Below, piece by piece: positions 53,020 through 62,388 of a stretch of DNA of 64,000 nt. Position numbers and translations under genes: made by a program. The DNA is from Saccharopolyspora gregorii (lineage in GTDB: Bacteria > Actinomycetota > Actinomycetes > Mycobacteriales > Pseudonocardiaceae). The stretch's first letter is position 1; every line of letters begins with the position of its first letter. The notes under the pieces were generated by a model. That model did no database searches, had not been told where the DNA came from, and was given only the letters and a program-made list of their open reading frames with translations. The DNA lies in the NCBI RefSeq assembly GCF_024734405.1, contig NZ_CP059556.1, forward strand, positions 744,001 to 808,000. Direction: 5' to 3'.

Positions 53020-54429
53020 ATGGCGATTTCGGAAGAGCAGGTCCAGCATCGCACAACAGACTCGGGGAGGCTACGGTTCGTCCTCGGCAAGAAGTCGACC
53101 GACGTCGCCCTGCCCGCTGAAGTGCCGCTGGCGGACCTGCTTCCCGCCGTCCTGCCCCAGTTCGGCGCCGAATGGGTCGAACAGGGCGCGGACCACGAGG
53201 GCTGGGTCGCCCAGCGCGTCGGCGAGGCGCCGCTGGACGAGGACCGGACGATCGCCGAACTAGGTCTGCTCGACGGCGAGACGATCTACCTCCGCCCGCG
53301 GGCGGACCAGCTCGAACCCATCGATTACGACGACCTCGTCGACGGCGTCGGCGAGCAGGTGCAGAACCACGCCGGCCGGTGGCGCCCGGCCCGGACCCGC
53401 TGGCTGCTGCGGGCGATGGGGCTGGCGGCGCTGCTGCTCGGCTTCCCGCTGCTGCTGGCCGGGACCGAGGTCGCGGTGGAGGCGCCCATCGCGGGCGGCA
53501 TGACCGCGCTGCTGCTGGCCGTGGCGACGCTGGTGGCGCGGGGCGCCGCGAACCCGGTGCTGGCGACGATCATCACGGGCGTCGCGGTCTGCTACTCGGC
53601 GCTGACCGGCGTGCTGCTGCTGCTCGCGCTGGACCCGGTGGCGACGGTGCCGATGATGATCAGCTGCGCGGCTGCGGGTGCGTTGATCGCGCTCGTCGTG
53701 GGGCTGCTGGGCGTCGCGGACTCGTCGCTGCTGTTCACCACCGCCATCACCTTCACGATCCTGGTCGGCATCCCGGCGCTGATCGCCTCGGTGAGCCCGG
53801 CCTCCGGCCAGCAGGCCGCCTCGATCGGCATCGTGGTGACGATCGTGCTGAGCGTGTTCATCCCGTCCCTGTCGTTCCGGCTCTCCGGACTCACGCTGCC
53901 GCTGCTGCCGACGACGCCGTCCGAGCTGACCGAGGAGATCGAGCCGATCGGGCAGCAGATCGTGGTGGAGCGCGGTGCGGTCACCGTGGGCTACTCGCGG
54001 GCGCTGCACGTCGGCGTCGGTGCCGCGCTCACCTTCATGGTCCTGGGCGCGCTGGTCGGCGAGGCCGACGTGTGGACCGTGGTGTTCGGCGCGGTGGTCT
54101 CGCTGCTGCTGTTCCTGCGCTCCCGGCATCCGGACGGCGCGATCCAGCGCTGGGCCCTGGTCGTCCCGGCCGCGGTCGGGTTCGCGACCTGCACGCTGCT
54201 GGTGGTGACCTGGGCGGGTCCGCTGGTCGCGATCCTCGCGGTGTGGCTGCCCTCGCAGGCCGTGGGCGCGCTGCTGCTGGTGCTCTCCGAGTTCCTGCCG
54301 AACCGGAGGCTGCGCCCGTACTGGGGTCGCGCGGTGGACATCTTCGAATCCCTGACGGCGGTGGCGGTGCTGCCGCTGCTGCTCCAACTCCTGCACGTGT
54401 ACGCGAAGATGCGAGGGCTGGCCGGCTGA
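53020..54429 (+). CDS. eccD: ESX membrane channel protein EccD
   Basis: A 469-residue protein. Residues about 10-100 form a ubiquitin-like YukD domain (RLRFVLGKKSTDVALPAEVPLADLLPAVL ... GLLDGETIYLRP). About eleven transmembrane segments fill residues 125-465. This is the standard EccD plan, the pore-forming subunit of the ESX membrane complex. AGGAAAGGA lies about 12 bases before ATG 53020. The stop overlaps the eccB start (TGATG). Confidence 0.94.
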   Translation: MAISEEQVQHRTTDSGRLRFVLGKKSTDVALPAEVPLADLLPAVLPQFGAEWVEQGADHEGWVAQRVGEAPLDEDRTIAELGLLDGETIYLRPRADQLEPIDYDDLVDGVGEQVQNHAGRWRPARTRWLLRAMGLAALLLGFPLLLAGTEVAVEAPIAGGMTALLLAVATLVARGAANPVLATIITGVAVCYSALTGVLLLLALDPVATVPMMISCAAAGALIALVVGLLGVADSSLLFTTAITFTILVGIPALIASVSPASGQQAASIGIVVTIVLSVFIPSLSFRLSGLTLPLLPTTPSELTEEIEPIGQQIVVERGAVTVGYSRALHVGVGAALTFMVLGALVGEADVWTVVFGAVVSLLLFLRSRHPDGAIQRWALVVPAAVGFATCTLLVVTWAGPLVAILAVWLPSQAVGALLLVLSEFLPNRRLRPYWGRAVDIFESLTAVAVLPLLLQLLHVYAKMRGLAG

Positions 54430-55856
54430 TGCAGTCACGCAAGGATCAGGTCCAGGCGTACTTCTTCGTGGTCGGCAGGCTCGTCGCCGCGGTCACGCAC
54501 GGACGTCCGGACGCGTTGGAATCGCCGAACCGCAGGGTGAAGAACGGCACCATGTTCGGCGTGCTGGTCGCGGCGCTGCTGATGGCGGTCTTCGGCATCC
54601 TCGGCCTGTTCCTGCCCGGGGGGAACACCTCCTGGAAGCAGGCCGGGTCGATCGTGATGGACAAGGAGACCGGCGCCCAGTTCGTGTACCTGGACGGGCA
54701 GCTGCACCCGGCGCTGAACTACTCCTCGGCGAAGCTGGCCTCCGGCAACACCGGCGGCACGGTGTCCTCGGTGTCCCGGGAGTCCATGGAGGGCACTCCG
54801 GTGGGGCAGCCGATCGGCATCCCCAACGCGCCCGACTCGATCCCCACCGCGGAGACGCTGCGGGTCACGCCGTGGACGGTGTGCGTGCAGCCGCTGCCGC
54901 CGAACCAGATGATCGGCAACCCGACGATCACGCTGATGATCGACGCGCAGGCGGGCACCGCGGCCACGCACGGGCAAGGACTGCTGGTGCGCACCCCGGA
55001 CGGCGCGCTGCAGCTGATCTGGGAGGGCAAGCGGTACCGGGTGACCAGCCCGGCGGTGGTGGACGCGCTCGGCTACGGCGACACCGCGCCGCTGGAGGTC
55101 CCGGCGACCTGGCTGAACCCGATCCCGGCCGGACGCGACCTCGAGGTGCAGGACACCCCGGGCGCCGGGCAGGCCGGTCCGGCGATCGACGGCAAGCCCA
55201 GCCGCGTCGGCCAGGTCTACGAAGTGCGCAACCCGGCCATCGACTCCAGCCAGTTCTACCTGGTGCGGCAGGACGGCGTGACGCCGCTGAACCGGATGAG
55301 CGCGGCCCTGCTGTTCGCCGCACCGTCCACCCGGGACGCCTACCCGGGGATGCAGGTCGCGCCGATCCAGGCGGGCCCTTCCGCGATCTCCGGGGTGCCG
55401 ACCTCGCAGGGGCCGGACCTGGTGACCGGATTCCCGGGCGTGGTGCCGGAAACGGTGATCCCGCCCGCGGATTCGCAGCCGTGCGTGCGCTACGCGTCCT
55501 CGGCCTCGGGCAACATGAAGGTGACGCTGGAGCTGCAGCCGACCTCGCGGGTGAACGCGGGCGCGGTGGACACCGCGCAGCACATCGCGGGCACCGTGGC
55601 GGACCGCATCGTCGTCCCCGCCGGGGGCGGAGTGCTGGCCAGGGACCTGCCCGCGCCGGGCGCGGCGCCGGGCACCGCGTACCTCATCACCGACGTGGGC
55701 ACGAAGTACCCGCTGGCGGACGCGAACGTGCTGAAATCCTTGGGTTACTCGGAGAATTCCGTGATGCAGGTGCCCACGGACCTGCTCGCCCTGCTGCCCA
55801 ACGGCCCGGTGCTGAGCACGGCAGCCGCCACCCAGGTCCAATCCCCGTCTTCTTGA
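54429..55856 (+). CDS. eccB: ESX membrane protein EccB
   Basis: A 475-residue protein. It begins with the EccB signature QSRKDQVQAYFFVVGRLVAAV and PNRR, has one transmembrane segment (about 43-65) and a large extracytoplasmic domain with Cys in TVCVQPLPP and PCVRYAS, probably a disulfide. EccB is a scaffold of the ESX membrane complex. It overlaps eccD by one base and is probably co-transcribed with it. Confidence 0.94.
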   Translation: MQSRKDQVQAYFFVVGRLVAAVTHGRPDALESPNRRVKNGTMFGVLVAALLMAVFGILGLFLPGGNTSWKQAGSIVMDKETGAQFVYLDGQLHPALNYSSAKLASGNTGGTVSSVSRESMEGTPVGQPIGIPNAPDSIPTAETLRVTPWTVCVQPLPPNQMIGNPTITLMIDAQAGTAATHGQGLLVRTPDGALQLIWEGKRYRVTSPAVVDALGYGDTAPLEVPATWLNPIPAGRDLEVQDTPGAGQAGPAIDGKPSRVGQVYEVRNPAIDSSQFYLVRQDGVTPLNRMSAALLFAAPSTRDAYPGMQVAPIQAGPSAISGVPTSQGPDLVTGFPGVVPETVIPPADSQPCVRYASSASGNMKVTLELQPTSRVNAGAVDTAQHIAGTVADRIVVPAGGGVLARDLPAPGAAPGTAYLITDVGTKYPLADANVLKSLGYSENSVMQVPTDLLALLPNGPVLSTAAATQVQSPSS

Positions 55857-55887
55857 TCTCCCAAGTTTGATGAGGGGAGTCCCTAGC

Positions 55888-55961
55888 TTGACGCGGTCAA
55901 GACCACTCGCGGGTCGCACCGGCTGCGCGGAGATCTAAGTTGGTAGTCGGGTTAGACCCGA
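55888..55961. promoter_or_regulatory. Two palindromes upstream of the ESX substrate operon
   Basis: TTGAC-GCG-GTCAA (55888-55900) and TCGGGT-TAG-ACCCGA (55947-55961) lie in the 165-base gap between eccB and the first substrate gene. The second could act as an operator or attenuating hairpin. GATATC (55960-55965) is a possible -10 element. This suggests the substrate genes can be controlled separately from eccDB. Confidence 0.4.
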
Positions 55962-56021
55962 TATCCACAGAGCACGAGAACTGCGGCGGGCCGCCGCGGC
56001 GATTGCCAAACGGAGGCACAA

Positions 56022-56345
56022 GTGGCTATTGACGGCGCACTTTTTGACGAAGCGGAAATCCAGCAGGTCGCCGGTCGGCACGACACCGCCCGCGAAGAGA
56101 TCGAGCAGCAGCTGACCCAGCTGCGCAGCCAGCTCGACGGCGTGGGCCAGCGCAGCCCGAACGAGATGACGAAGATGCTCGTCGACCAGTACGAGCAGGA
56201 CCTCACCCGCCTGAAGGACTCCGTGCTGGCCGACCTCCAGGCGATGTCGCAGGACATGCGCTCGACCGCCGGTCAGCAGACCGAGCAGGACCAGAGCAAC
56301 GTCAAGCCGATCACGAACACGCCGATCGAGAACTTCATCGGCTGA
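56022..56345 (+). CDS. EspC/WXG100-like helical protein
   Basis: A 107-residue, fully helical, signal-less protein from GTG 56022 (CGGAGG upstream). It lacks Trp and a WxG turn; the turn region reads VGQRSPNEM. Length and helical hairpin plan resemble EspC- or WXG100-type substrates. Its position directly after eccB and before a true WXG100 gene supports a role as secreted partner or chaperone. Confidence 0.65.
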   Translation: MAIDGALFDEAEIQQVAGRHDTAREEIEQQLTQLRSQLDGVGQRSPNEMTKMLVDQYEQDLTRLKDSVLADLQAMSQDMRSTAGQQTEQDQSNVKPITNTPIENFIG

Positions 56346-56397
56346 TCGCGCTTCGCGCACCCGAACATCCGCAATCCCGCACTGAGGAGCAGCAGAG

Positions 56398-56700
56398 ATG
56401 ACCAGCCCCAAGACTTATGACTACGGCGCACTCGAAGAAGCCCAGAACTTCCTGAAGCAGGGCCTCGAGTTCGTCAACGAGCGCGCCAGCGAGCTCATCA
56501 AGGACGCCACCAACCTGCAGGAGAAGGGTTGGCAGGGGCAGTCCGCCACCGGCTACAACGCCTCGGCGGAGCGCCTGCGCGGCCGGCTGGACGGTTTCGC
56601 CCAGTACATCGAGCAGCAGAAGCAGAACGTCCAGACCGGTACCACCAACATGCAGGACACCGACCAGGCCGGTGGCAAGCGCATGAGCGCCTACAGCTGA
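56398..56700 (+). CDS. WXG100-family ESX substrate
   Basis: A 100-residue WXG100 protein with the turn motif WQG in EKGWQGQSATGYNASAERL (about residue 45) between two helices. It has a polar C-terminus. GAGGAG lies about 10 bases before ATG 56398. WXG100 proteins are exported as dimers through EccC; the upstream 107-residue protein is its likely partner. Confidence 0.88.
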   Translation: MTSPKTYDYGALEEAQNFLKQGLEFVNERASELIKDATNLQEKGWQGQSATGYNASAERLRGRLDGFAQYIEQQKQNVQTGTTNMQDTDQAGGKRMSAYS

Positions 56701-56825
56701 CCGGTGCCGGGCGCCTTTGCGGTGGCCGGGCCGGTCGCGCGACTCGGCCCGGCATCGCTCTTCTCCACCCGCCGCTCTCCGCGGCCACGTTCGATGCTGA
56801 CGACACCACGTAAGTAGGGATGGTC

Positions 56826-57272
56826 ATGGCGGACAAAACCGCTTTCTCCCCGGATGACATCAAGAACGCTGCCAACGAGATCGGCAAGCTGACCGAGGAC
56901 ATGGCGGCCTTCCAAGAGCTGAAGGCGCACTGGCCCAACGCAGGTCACTTCGAGACCGCGCAGTGGCTGGAGCGGATCGTCGACGACCGCCGCAACGGCC
57001 TGGTCGCGCACGCCGAGCGGTTGAAGAACATCTTCGACAACATGAAGACCGACCTCACCGCGATCGCGAACGACTTCGAGAACGCCGACGGCGAGAACGC
57101 CGACAAGATCAAGGCCGAGGTCGCCGACATGCGCGGCCACATCGACACGGCGATCTCCTCCCTGGACAAGGGCACCGAGCAGGACCAGCACAACTTCTCG
57201 GAACACCCGGACATCGACGCCGACGACAACGCGACCGACGGCGACGGGTACAACGACAACCTCAACGCCTGA
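56826..57272 (+). CDS. Helical ESX-associated protein
   Basis: A 148-residue protein (MADKTAFSPDDIKNAANEI) with Trp in ELKAHWPNAG and AQWLERI, predicted all-helical with an acidic Asp/Asn-rich tail (DADDNATDGDGYNDN). ATG 56826 is chosen over 56820 because the AGGGA site is too close to the latter. No canonical WxG turn is present; it is probably a secreted partner or substrate of the locus. The start MADK matches that of the next gene. Confidence 0.7.
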   Translation: MADKTAFSPDDIKNAANEIGKLTEDMAAFQELKAHWPNAGHFETAQWLERIVDDRRNGLVAHAERLKNIFDNMKTDLTAIANDFENADGENADKIKAEVADMRGHIDTAISSLDKGTEQDQHNFSEHPDIDADDNATDGDGYNDNLNA

Positions 57273-57353
57273 GCGTGGTGCCGGGTAGCGGTACCAGATC
57301 CCGTTAGTCATTCGATCGGCCGGTGGGCCGCTTCTTTGTGAGGACCTTTCCCG

Positions 57354-60300
57354 ATGGCGGACAAAGCCGAAAACGTGGTGGGCGTCTACAGCGCCTCCGC
57401 CCCTCCCATGGCAGTCGACAACTACTCCAACTGGGAAGAGATCGACGCCGCCACCTGGGACCTCACGCACAACGGAGGGGCCACCGGCGATCACGCGAGT
57501 CTGAGCAGCAACAAGACCGCGGAAGCCTGGTACGAGCTGGAAGCCGCCTTCAAGAAGGCGACCGAACGGCTCGGTGAGATCAACGAAGGCTTCAACAAGC
57601 AGATCAAGGCCCTGCAGGACCACATGCAGGGCGTCGCGGGCGACGAGTTCAACAAGTACGCCACGGATCTGTTCAAGGAGAGCGAAGACCTCTACAACAC
57701 GCTGACGAACCAGGCGTACGCCACCACCGTCGGCAACATCGGTCACGCCATCCAGGACTACGCGCATCGCTGGTGGGAGGCGCTCGACAACGAGCACGCG
57801 CGCCGCAAGACCGCGATCGAGAAGATCGAGGCGGTCTCCACCGAGCTCACCCAGTCCGAGTTCGACAGCAAGGTCCAGGAAGCGGTCGACGTCAGCGAGG
57901 AGAACCTCCTCAAGGAGCTGAAGGTCCTGCTGACGAACCTCACGAACCAGTACAGCTCGCGCGGTTCCGACCTGAGTCCGCTGCACATCGCGCTGAGCCC
58001 CGCCGCCGAGAACACCGGCGGCGGCGACGGCAAGGACGGCAAGGACGACAAGGACGGCAAGGACGACAAGGACGACAAGGACGACAAGGACGACTCCAGC
58101 GGTTCGGGCGACGACGAGGACTCCTCGGGCTCGGGCGACGACTCCTCGGGTTCCGGCGACGACGAGGACGACACGTCGCAGGACGAGAAGGACGCCAAGG
58201 ACGACGCCGACGACGCCATCGACGACCTGACCGGCAAGGGCGAGGGCGACGGCGAGGGCTCGGGCGAGGGTTCCGGGGAGGGCTCCGGTTCCGGATCGGG
58301 CTCCGGCGAAGGGTCCGGCGAGGGCTCGGGCGAGGGCTCCGGCAAGGGCGAGGACTACGACAAGGGCCTGCAGGACGCGAAGAACGCCGCCAACGACGCC
58401 ATCGACGGACTCACCTCGGATGGCCCGGGTGCCGGTGGCGGTGAGGGCGAAGGCGCCGGTGGTGGCGAAGGCGCCGGTGCTGGTGAAGGTGCCGGTGCGG
58501 GCGAGGGCGCCGGTGCCGGTGAAGGCGCCGGCGAAGGCCAGGGCGACGACTACCAGCAGGCCACCGAGGACGCGAAGAAGGCCGCGAACGACGCCATCGA
58601 CGGGCTCGGCGAGGGTGCCGGCGCCGGTGGCGGCGAGGGCGCCGGTGAGGGCGAAGGCACCGGTGGCGGTGTCGGCGGCATGCCCGGCGGCATGGGCTCC
58701 GGTTCCGGTGGCGGCACCGGCAGCAAGAGCGGTGGCGCGGGCGACAGCCAGCGCGACAAGGGCCTCGAGGACGCGAAGAAGGCCGCGAACGACGCCATCG
58801 ACTCGCTCGCGGGCGGCGGCGAAGGCGGCCCGGAGACCGAATCCGGCGGCCCCGGCAGCGAGGGCTCCGGCGGCGGTGCCGGCGAAGGCGTCGACACCGG
58901 CGAGGCGAAGAAGGCCGCGGGCGACGCGATCGACGACCTCAAGAGCGAGGGCCAGAGCCCGGAGACCCAGCAGCGCCTGGACGACGCCAAGAAGGCCGCG
59001 AACGACGCGATCGACGACCTGACCAAGGACGGCGGGCAGCCCAGCGCGGAAGAGGCGAAGAAGGCCGCGTCCGACGCCATCGACTCGCTCGGCCAGGACG
59101 GCGACAGCCCCGAGCAGAAGCAGGCGATGGAGGACGCGAAGAAGGCGGCCGACGACGCCATCGACTCGCTCTCCGGCAGCGGCGGACCGAACACCGAGTC
59201 CGACGGTCCCGGCGGTGCCGACCAGAAGCTCGACGGCGGCGAGGCGAAGAAGGCCGCGGGCGACGCGATCGACGACCTCAAGAGCGACGCGCAGAGCCCG
59301 GAGGCCCAGGAGCGCCTGGACGACGCCAAGCAGGCGGCGAACGACGCGATCGACGAGCTCACCAAGGACGGCGGCCAGCCGACCGCGGAGGAGGCCAAGC
59401 AGGCCGCCGACGAGGCGATCGACGCGCTCGGCCAGGACGGCGACTCCCCCGAGGTGCAGCAGGCGATGGAGGACGCCAAGAAGGCGGCCGACGGAGCCAT
59501 CGACGACCTCGCGGTGAAGGACACCCCGGTGGACGGGGGCCAGGCCAAGACGGCGGCCTCCGACGCGATCGGCGACCTCGCCAAGGGCACCCAGGACCCG
59601 GCCGCCCAGCAGCGGATGGAGGACGCGCAGCAGGCCGCGAGCGACGCGATCGACGAGCTCACCAAGGACGGCGGTCAGCCGACCGCGGAGGAGGCGAAGC
59701 AGGCCGCCGACGAGGCGATCGACGCGCTCGGCCAGGACGGCGACTCCCCGGCGCAGCAGCAGGCCATGGAGGACGCGAAGAAGGCCGCGGGCGACGCGAT
59801 CAACGAGCTGGCCAGCCCGTCCGACTCCGGCGGCCCGATCGACGACGCCCAGGCCCGCAAGGCGACCTCGGACGCCATCGGCGACCTGACCACCAAGAGC
59901 GCCGACCCGGCCGCGCAGCAGCGGCTCCAGGAAGCGCAGCAGGCGGCCAACGACGCCATCGGCCGGCTCAGCCAGGACGGCACCCCGCCGAGCGCCGAGG
60001 AGGCCAAGCAGGCCGCGTCCGACGCGATCGACAAGCTCGGCCAGGACGGCGACTCCCCGGCGCAGCAACAGGCGATGGAGGACGCGAAGAAGGCCGCCGA
60101 CGACGCGATCTCCGGTCTCGCCTCCGGCGGCACCGGCGGCGGCGGTGCCGGTTCCGAACTGGACGACTTCCTCGGCGGCGGTGGCGGCGGCGGTGCCGCG
60201 AAGGCCGCCGCGGACGACGCGATCTCCAGCCTCGGCTCCGGTGGCGGCGGCGGTGGCGGCTACGGCGGTGGCGGCTACGGCGGCGGCGACAGCCCGAGCG

Positions 60301-60584
60301 CCCAGTTCGACGTCGCGGCCAAGCAGGGCCTGGCCGCTCCGGGCGGTGCCGCGGCCGCGGCCGCGGGTGGTGCCGCGGGCGGTGCTGCCGGTGGTGCCGC
60401 GGGCGGCATGGGCGGCGGTGGCATGCCCATGGGCGGCATGCCGATGGGCGGTGGCATGGGCGCGGGCGCCGGTGCCGCCGGGCAGCAGAACCAGGAGCGC
60501 GAGCCGCAGATCTGGATGAAGGCGGACGACGGCGTCTGGGACGAGGACAAGGACAACCCGCCATCGGTGCTCGGACGGAGCTGA
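57354..60584 (+). CDS. Large helical-repeat ESX candidate substrate
   Basis: A 1076-residue acidic protein without a signal peptide. Residues 1-215 form a helical WXG/PPE-like domain (AEAWYELEAAFKKATERL ... YAHRWWEAL). Residues 222-280 are a Lys-Asp and Ser-Gly-Asp run, and 295-335 are Gly-Glu-Ser repeats. From about residue 280 to 965 there are about 21 copies of a 14-residue unit of type xDAKKAAxDAIDxL. Many are joined by TKDGGQPxAE or GQDGDSPxQ linkers and form a four-unit higher-order repeat. A Gly/Met-rich segment and a tail QQNQEREPQIW...VLGRS follow. The tail resembles that of the next protein. Function unknown; an extended surface or scaffold protein is plausible. Confidence 0.75.
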   Translation: MADKAENVVGVYSASAPPMAVDNYSNWEEIDAATWDLTHNGGATGDHASLSSNKTAEAWYELEAAFKKATERLGEINEGFNKQIKALQDHMQGVAGDEFNKYATDLFKESEDLYNTLTNQAYATTVGNIGHAIQDYAHRWWEALDNEHARRKTAIEKIEAVSTELTQSEFDSKVQEAVDVSEENLLKELKVLLTNLTNQYSSRGSDLSPLHIALSPAAENTGGGDGKDGKDDKDGKDDKDDKDDKDDSSGSGDDEDSSGSGDDSSGSGDDEDDTSQDEKDAKDDADDAIDDLTGKGEGDGEGSGEGSGEGSGSGSGSGEGSGEGSGEGSGKGEDYDKGLQDAKNAANDAIDGLTSDGPGAGGGEGEGAGGGEGAGAGEGAGAGEGAGAGEGAGEGQGDDYQQATEDAKKAANDAIDGLGEGAGAGGGEGAGEGEGTGGGVGGMPGGMGSGSGGGTGSKSGGAGDSQRDKGLEDAKKAANDAIDSLAGGGEGGPETESGGPGSEGSGGGAGEGVDTGEAKKAAGDAIDDLKSEGQSPETQQRLDDAKKAANDAIDDLTKDGGQPSAEEAKKAASDAIDSLGQDGDSPEQKQAMEDAKKAADDAIDSLSGSGGPNTESDGPGGADQKLDGGEAKKAAGDAIDDLKSDAQSPEAQERLDDAKQAANDAIDELTKDGGQPTAEEAKQAADEAIDALGQDGDSPEVQQAMEDAKKAADGAIDDLAVKDTPVDGGQAKTAASDAIGDLAKGTQDPAAQQRMEDAQQAASDAIDELTKDGGQPTAEEAKQAADEAIDALGQDGDSPAQQQAMEDAKKAAGDAINELASPSDSGGPIDDAQARKATSDAIGDLTTKSADPAAQQRLQEAQQAANDAIGRLSQDGTPPSAEEAKQAASDAIDKLGQDGDSPAQQQAMEDAKKAADDAISGLASGGTGGGGAGSELDDFLGGGGGGGAAKAAADDAISSLGSGGGGGGGYGGGGYGGGDSPSAQFDVAAKQGLAAPGGAAAAAAGGAAGGAAGGAAGGMGGGGMPMGGMPMGGGMGAGAGAAGQQNQEREPQIWMKADDGVWDEDKDNPPSVLGRS

Positions 60585-60588
60585 TCTC

Positions 60589-62388
60589 GTGCCCACCAGC
60601 ACACCCATCCCGTCGAACCTGGACCAGCTGAACTTCGACCAGCTGGCCCAGCTGATCAACGAACGCGACCCGGAGCTGTACCACCAGCGCGCCGACGAGT
60701 TCGATCGCGCCACGGCGGGGCTCCAGCAGCTGATCGACGGCCTGCGCGCCACCATGCGCAGGCTGGAGGTCGGCCTGTCGGGGCTGTCGATGGACCAGGC
60801 CGCGCAGGCGGCCGAGCACCTGTCGGCGAAGAACGAGGCCGTGCTGCACGCGATGCAGCAGCCGGGCTACGCCGCGATGCTGCGCCGCGCCGCCGAATCG
60901 CTGGCGTCCGCGCAGCAGCGGCTGCGCGATCTGCAGCAGCAGCGGGCCGAGCAGAGCGACGCCCCGCCGGAGGAGGCCGGGAAGGCCGACGAGGACCGCA
61001 CCGAGCAGGCCCGCCAGATCCTGCGCGACCTGGCGACCTCCTACGGCGACGCGGCGGGCGGGTTCACCCCGCTGCCCGGCACCGGCCCGGGCAGCACCCC
61101 GGTGGACCAGATCACCGCGAACGGCGGCGCCGAGGGCGGCCAGTCCGGTAGCGGCGGGGAGTTCTCCACCGCGGTCTACTACGGACCGGACGGCACGCCG
61201 CAGGTGTCGGACGCCGGCTACGCACCGGGCGCGGGCGGTGGCGCCGTCGGCACGATGGCACGCACCTTCGGCAGCCCGGCGGGCATCGGCGGCAACGGCT
61301 CCGGCGACGGTTCGGCCTACGGCGGCGGGACCGGCGGTGTCGGCGGCGGCGGTGCGGGGGAACACTCCGGCGGGAACGCCGCCCCGTGGCTGGCGGCCTC
61401 CGCGACCGGATCGCCCGCGGTGCTCGGGCAGTCGCCCGCGGGCATCGGCGGCGGTGGTGGTTCCACGACTGCCGGCGGCGGATGGCGGATGGGTTCGGCC
61501 GCCCGCTCCGGCAGCGTGCAGGAGGGCTCGCCGCAGGTCCTCGGCAAGCGGATGGTCGCGAGTTCGGCCACCGGCGGGACCGACGCGTCCGCCGGGAAGA
61601 AGGAGAAGCGGCCGCAGACCTCCAGCCAGGAGAACGTCTCCTCGGGGCAGGAGGAGATCAGCACGATGAGCTCTCCGGTGGAGGAGCACAAGGAATCCAC
61701 CGCTGACGCGCCGTTCCTGCAGTCCCACTCCCCGGGCCACCTCACCGCGACGGCCACCGCCGGCGCGGCGGCGGGCGCGACGGCGGCGGGCACGCTGTCG
61801 TCGAACACGCCCGGTTCGCACGCGCCGCTGCACGCGCAGACCCCGGCGCCGGACCCGTCCGCGAATCCGCCCGGCGGCGGGAACCAGCCCGGCCAGCACA
61901 CGCCGGTGGCGAAGTCGACGACCGCGGGAGCGCCGCTGGACGCCGGTTCCGCCGGCGCGCACAGCACCACCAGCGGCGGGCCGCGCAGCGCGCCGAGCTC
62001 CGCGCTGGACCTCGGCCAGGTGCGCACCCCGGGCGGTACGCCGACGCTGCCGCGCCCCGGCGGGGAGCTCTCCGCCGCGATGCCCGGCACCGGTGGCGGG
62101 GTGCCCGGCGGCACCGGGCAGCCGGGCGGTCCGATGCACGGCCCGATGGGCATGATGGGTGCCGGTGCGGGCGCGGGTGGCCAGCGCGACCAGGAACGGC
62201 AGCCGAACGTTCCCGTTCCGGCGGACCGGGATTCCTGGGACGACGGCAACGGGGTGCTCGGCGCGGTCGGTCGCCGCTCGCGGTCCGATGAGGACGATCC
62301 GGCGCCGAAGGAGAAGCCGGTGGGCGACGCGAACGCCCAGATCGACGAGATCATCAATGGTCTCCGGGAGGAGCGGAAGATTCGATGA
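60589..62388 (+). CDS. PPE-like Gly/Pro-rich ESX candidate substrate
   Basis: A 599-residue protein from GTG 60589, 4 bases after the preceding stop. Residues 1-150 form a helical hairpin domain (LNFDQLAQLINERDPELYHQRADEFDRA ... QQRLRDLQQQRAEQ). The rest is Gly/Ala/Ser/Pro-rich and probably disordered. It ends GGQRDQERQPN...DSWDDGNGVLGA...RRS, the same tail type as the 1076-residue protein, which may be a secretion or partner-binding signal. Its stop overlaps the YbaB-like start (ATGA). Confidence 0.72.
   Translation: MPTSTPIPSNLDQLNFDQLAQLINERDPELYHQRADEFDRATAGLQQLIDGLRATMRRLEVGLSGLSMDQAAQAAEHLSAKNEAVLHAMQQPGYAAMLRRAAESLASAQQRLRDLQQQRAEQSDAPPEEAGKADEDRTEQARQILRDLATSYGDAAGGFTPLPGTGPGSTPVDQITANGGAEGGQSGSGGEFSTAVYYGPDGTPQVSDAGYAPGAGGGAVGTMARTFGSPAGIGGNGSGDGSAYGGGTGGVGGGGAGEHSGGNAAPWLAASATGSPAVLGQSPAGIGGGGGSTTAGGGWRMGSAARSGSVQEGSPQVLGKRMVASSATGGTDASAGKKEKRPQTSSQENVSSGQEEISTMSSPVEEHKESTADAPFLQSHSPGHLTATATAGAAAGATAAGTLSSNTPGSHAPLHAQTPAPDPSANPPGGGNQPGQHTPVAKSTTAGAPLDAGSAGAHSTTSGGPRSAPSSALDLGQVRTPGGTPTLPRPGGELSAAMPGTGGGVPGGTGQPGGPMHGPMGMMGAGAGAGGQRDQERQPNVPVPADRDSWDDGNGVLGAVGRRSRSDEDDPAPKEKPVGDANAQIDEIINGLREERKIR

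Noticed and set aside
58200-60300. CRISPR-like array
   Set aside because: The regular repeats are in coding frame, vary at third positions and encode protein helices; there are no unique spacers of constant length.
56691-60755. A 1354-codon minus-strand open frame with Val/Leu/Gly-rich repeats
   Set aside because: It is the shadow of the helical-repeat gene. The repeats come from the plus-strand units, and there is no ribosome site or recognisable domain.
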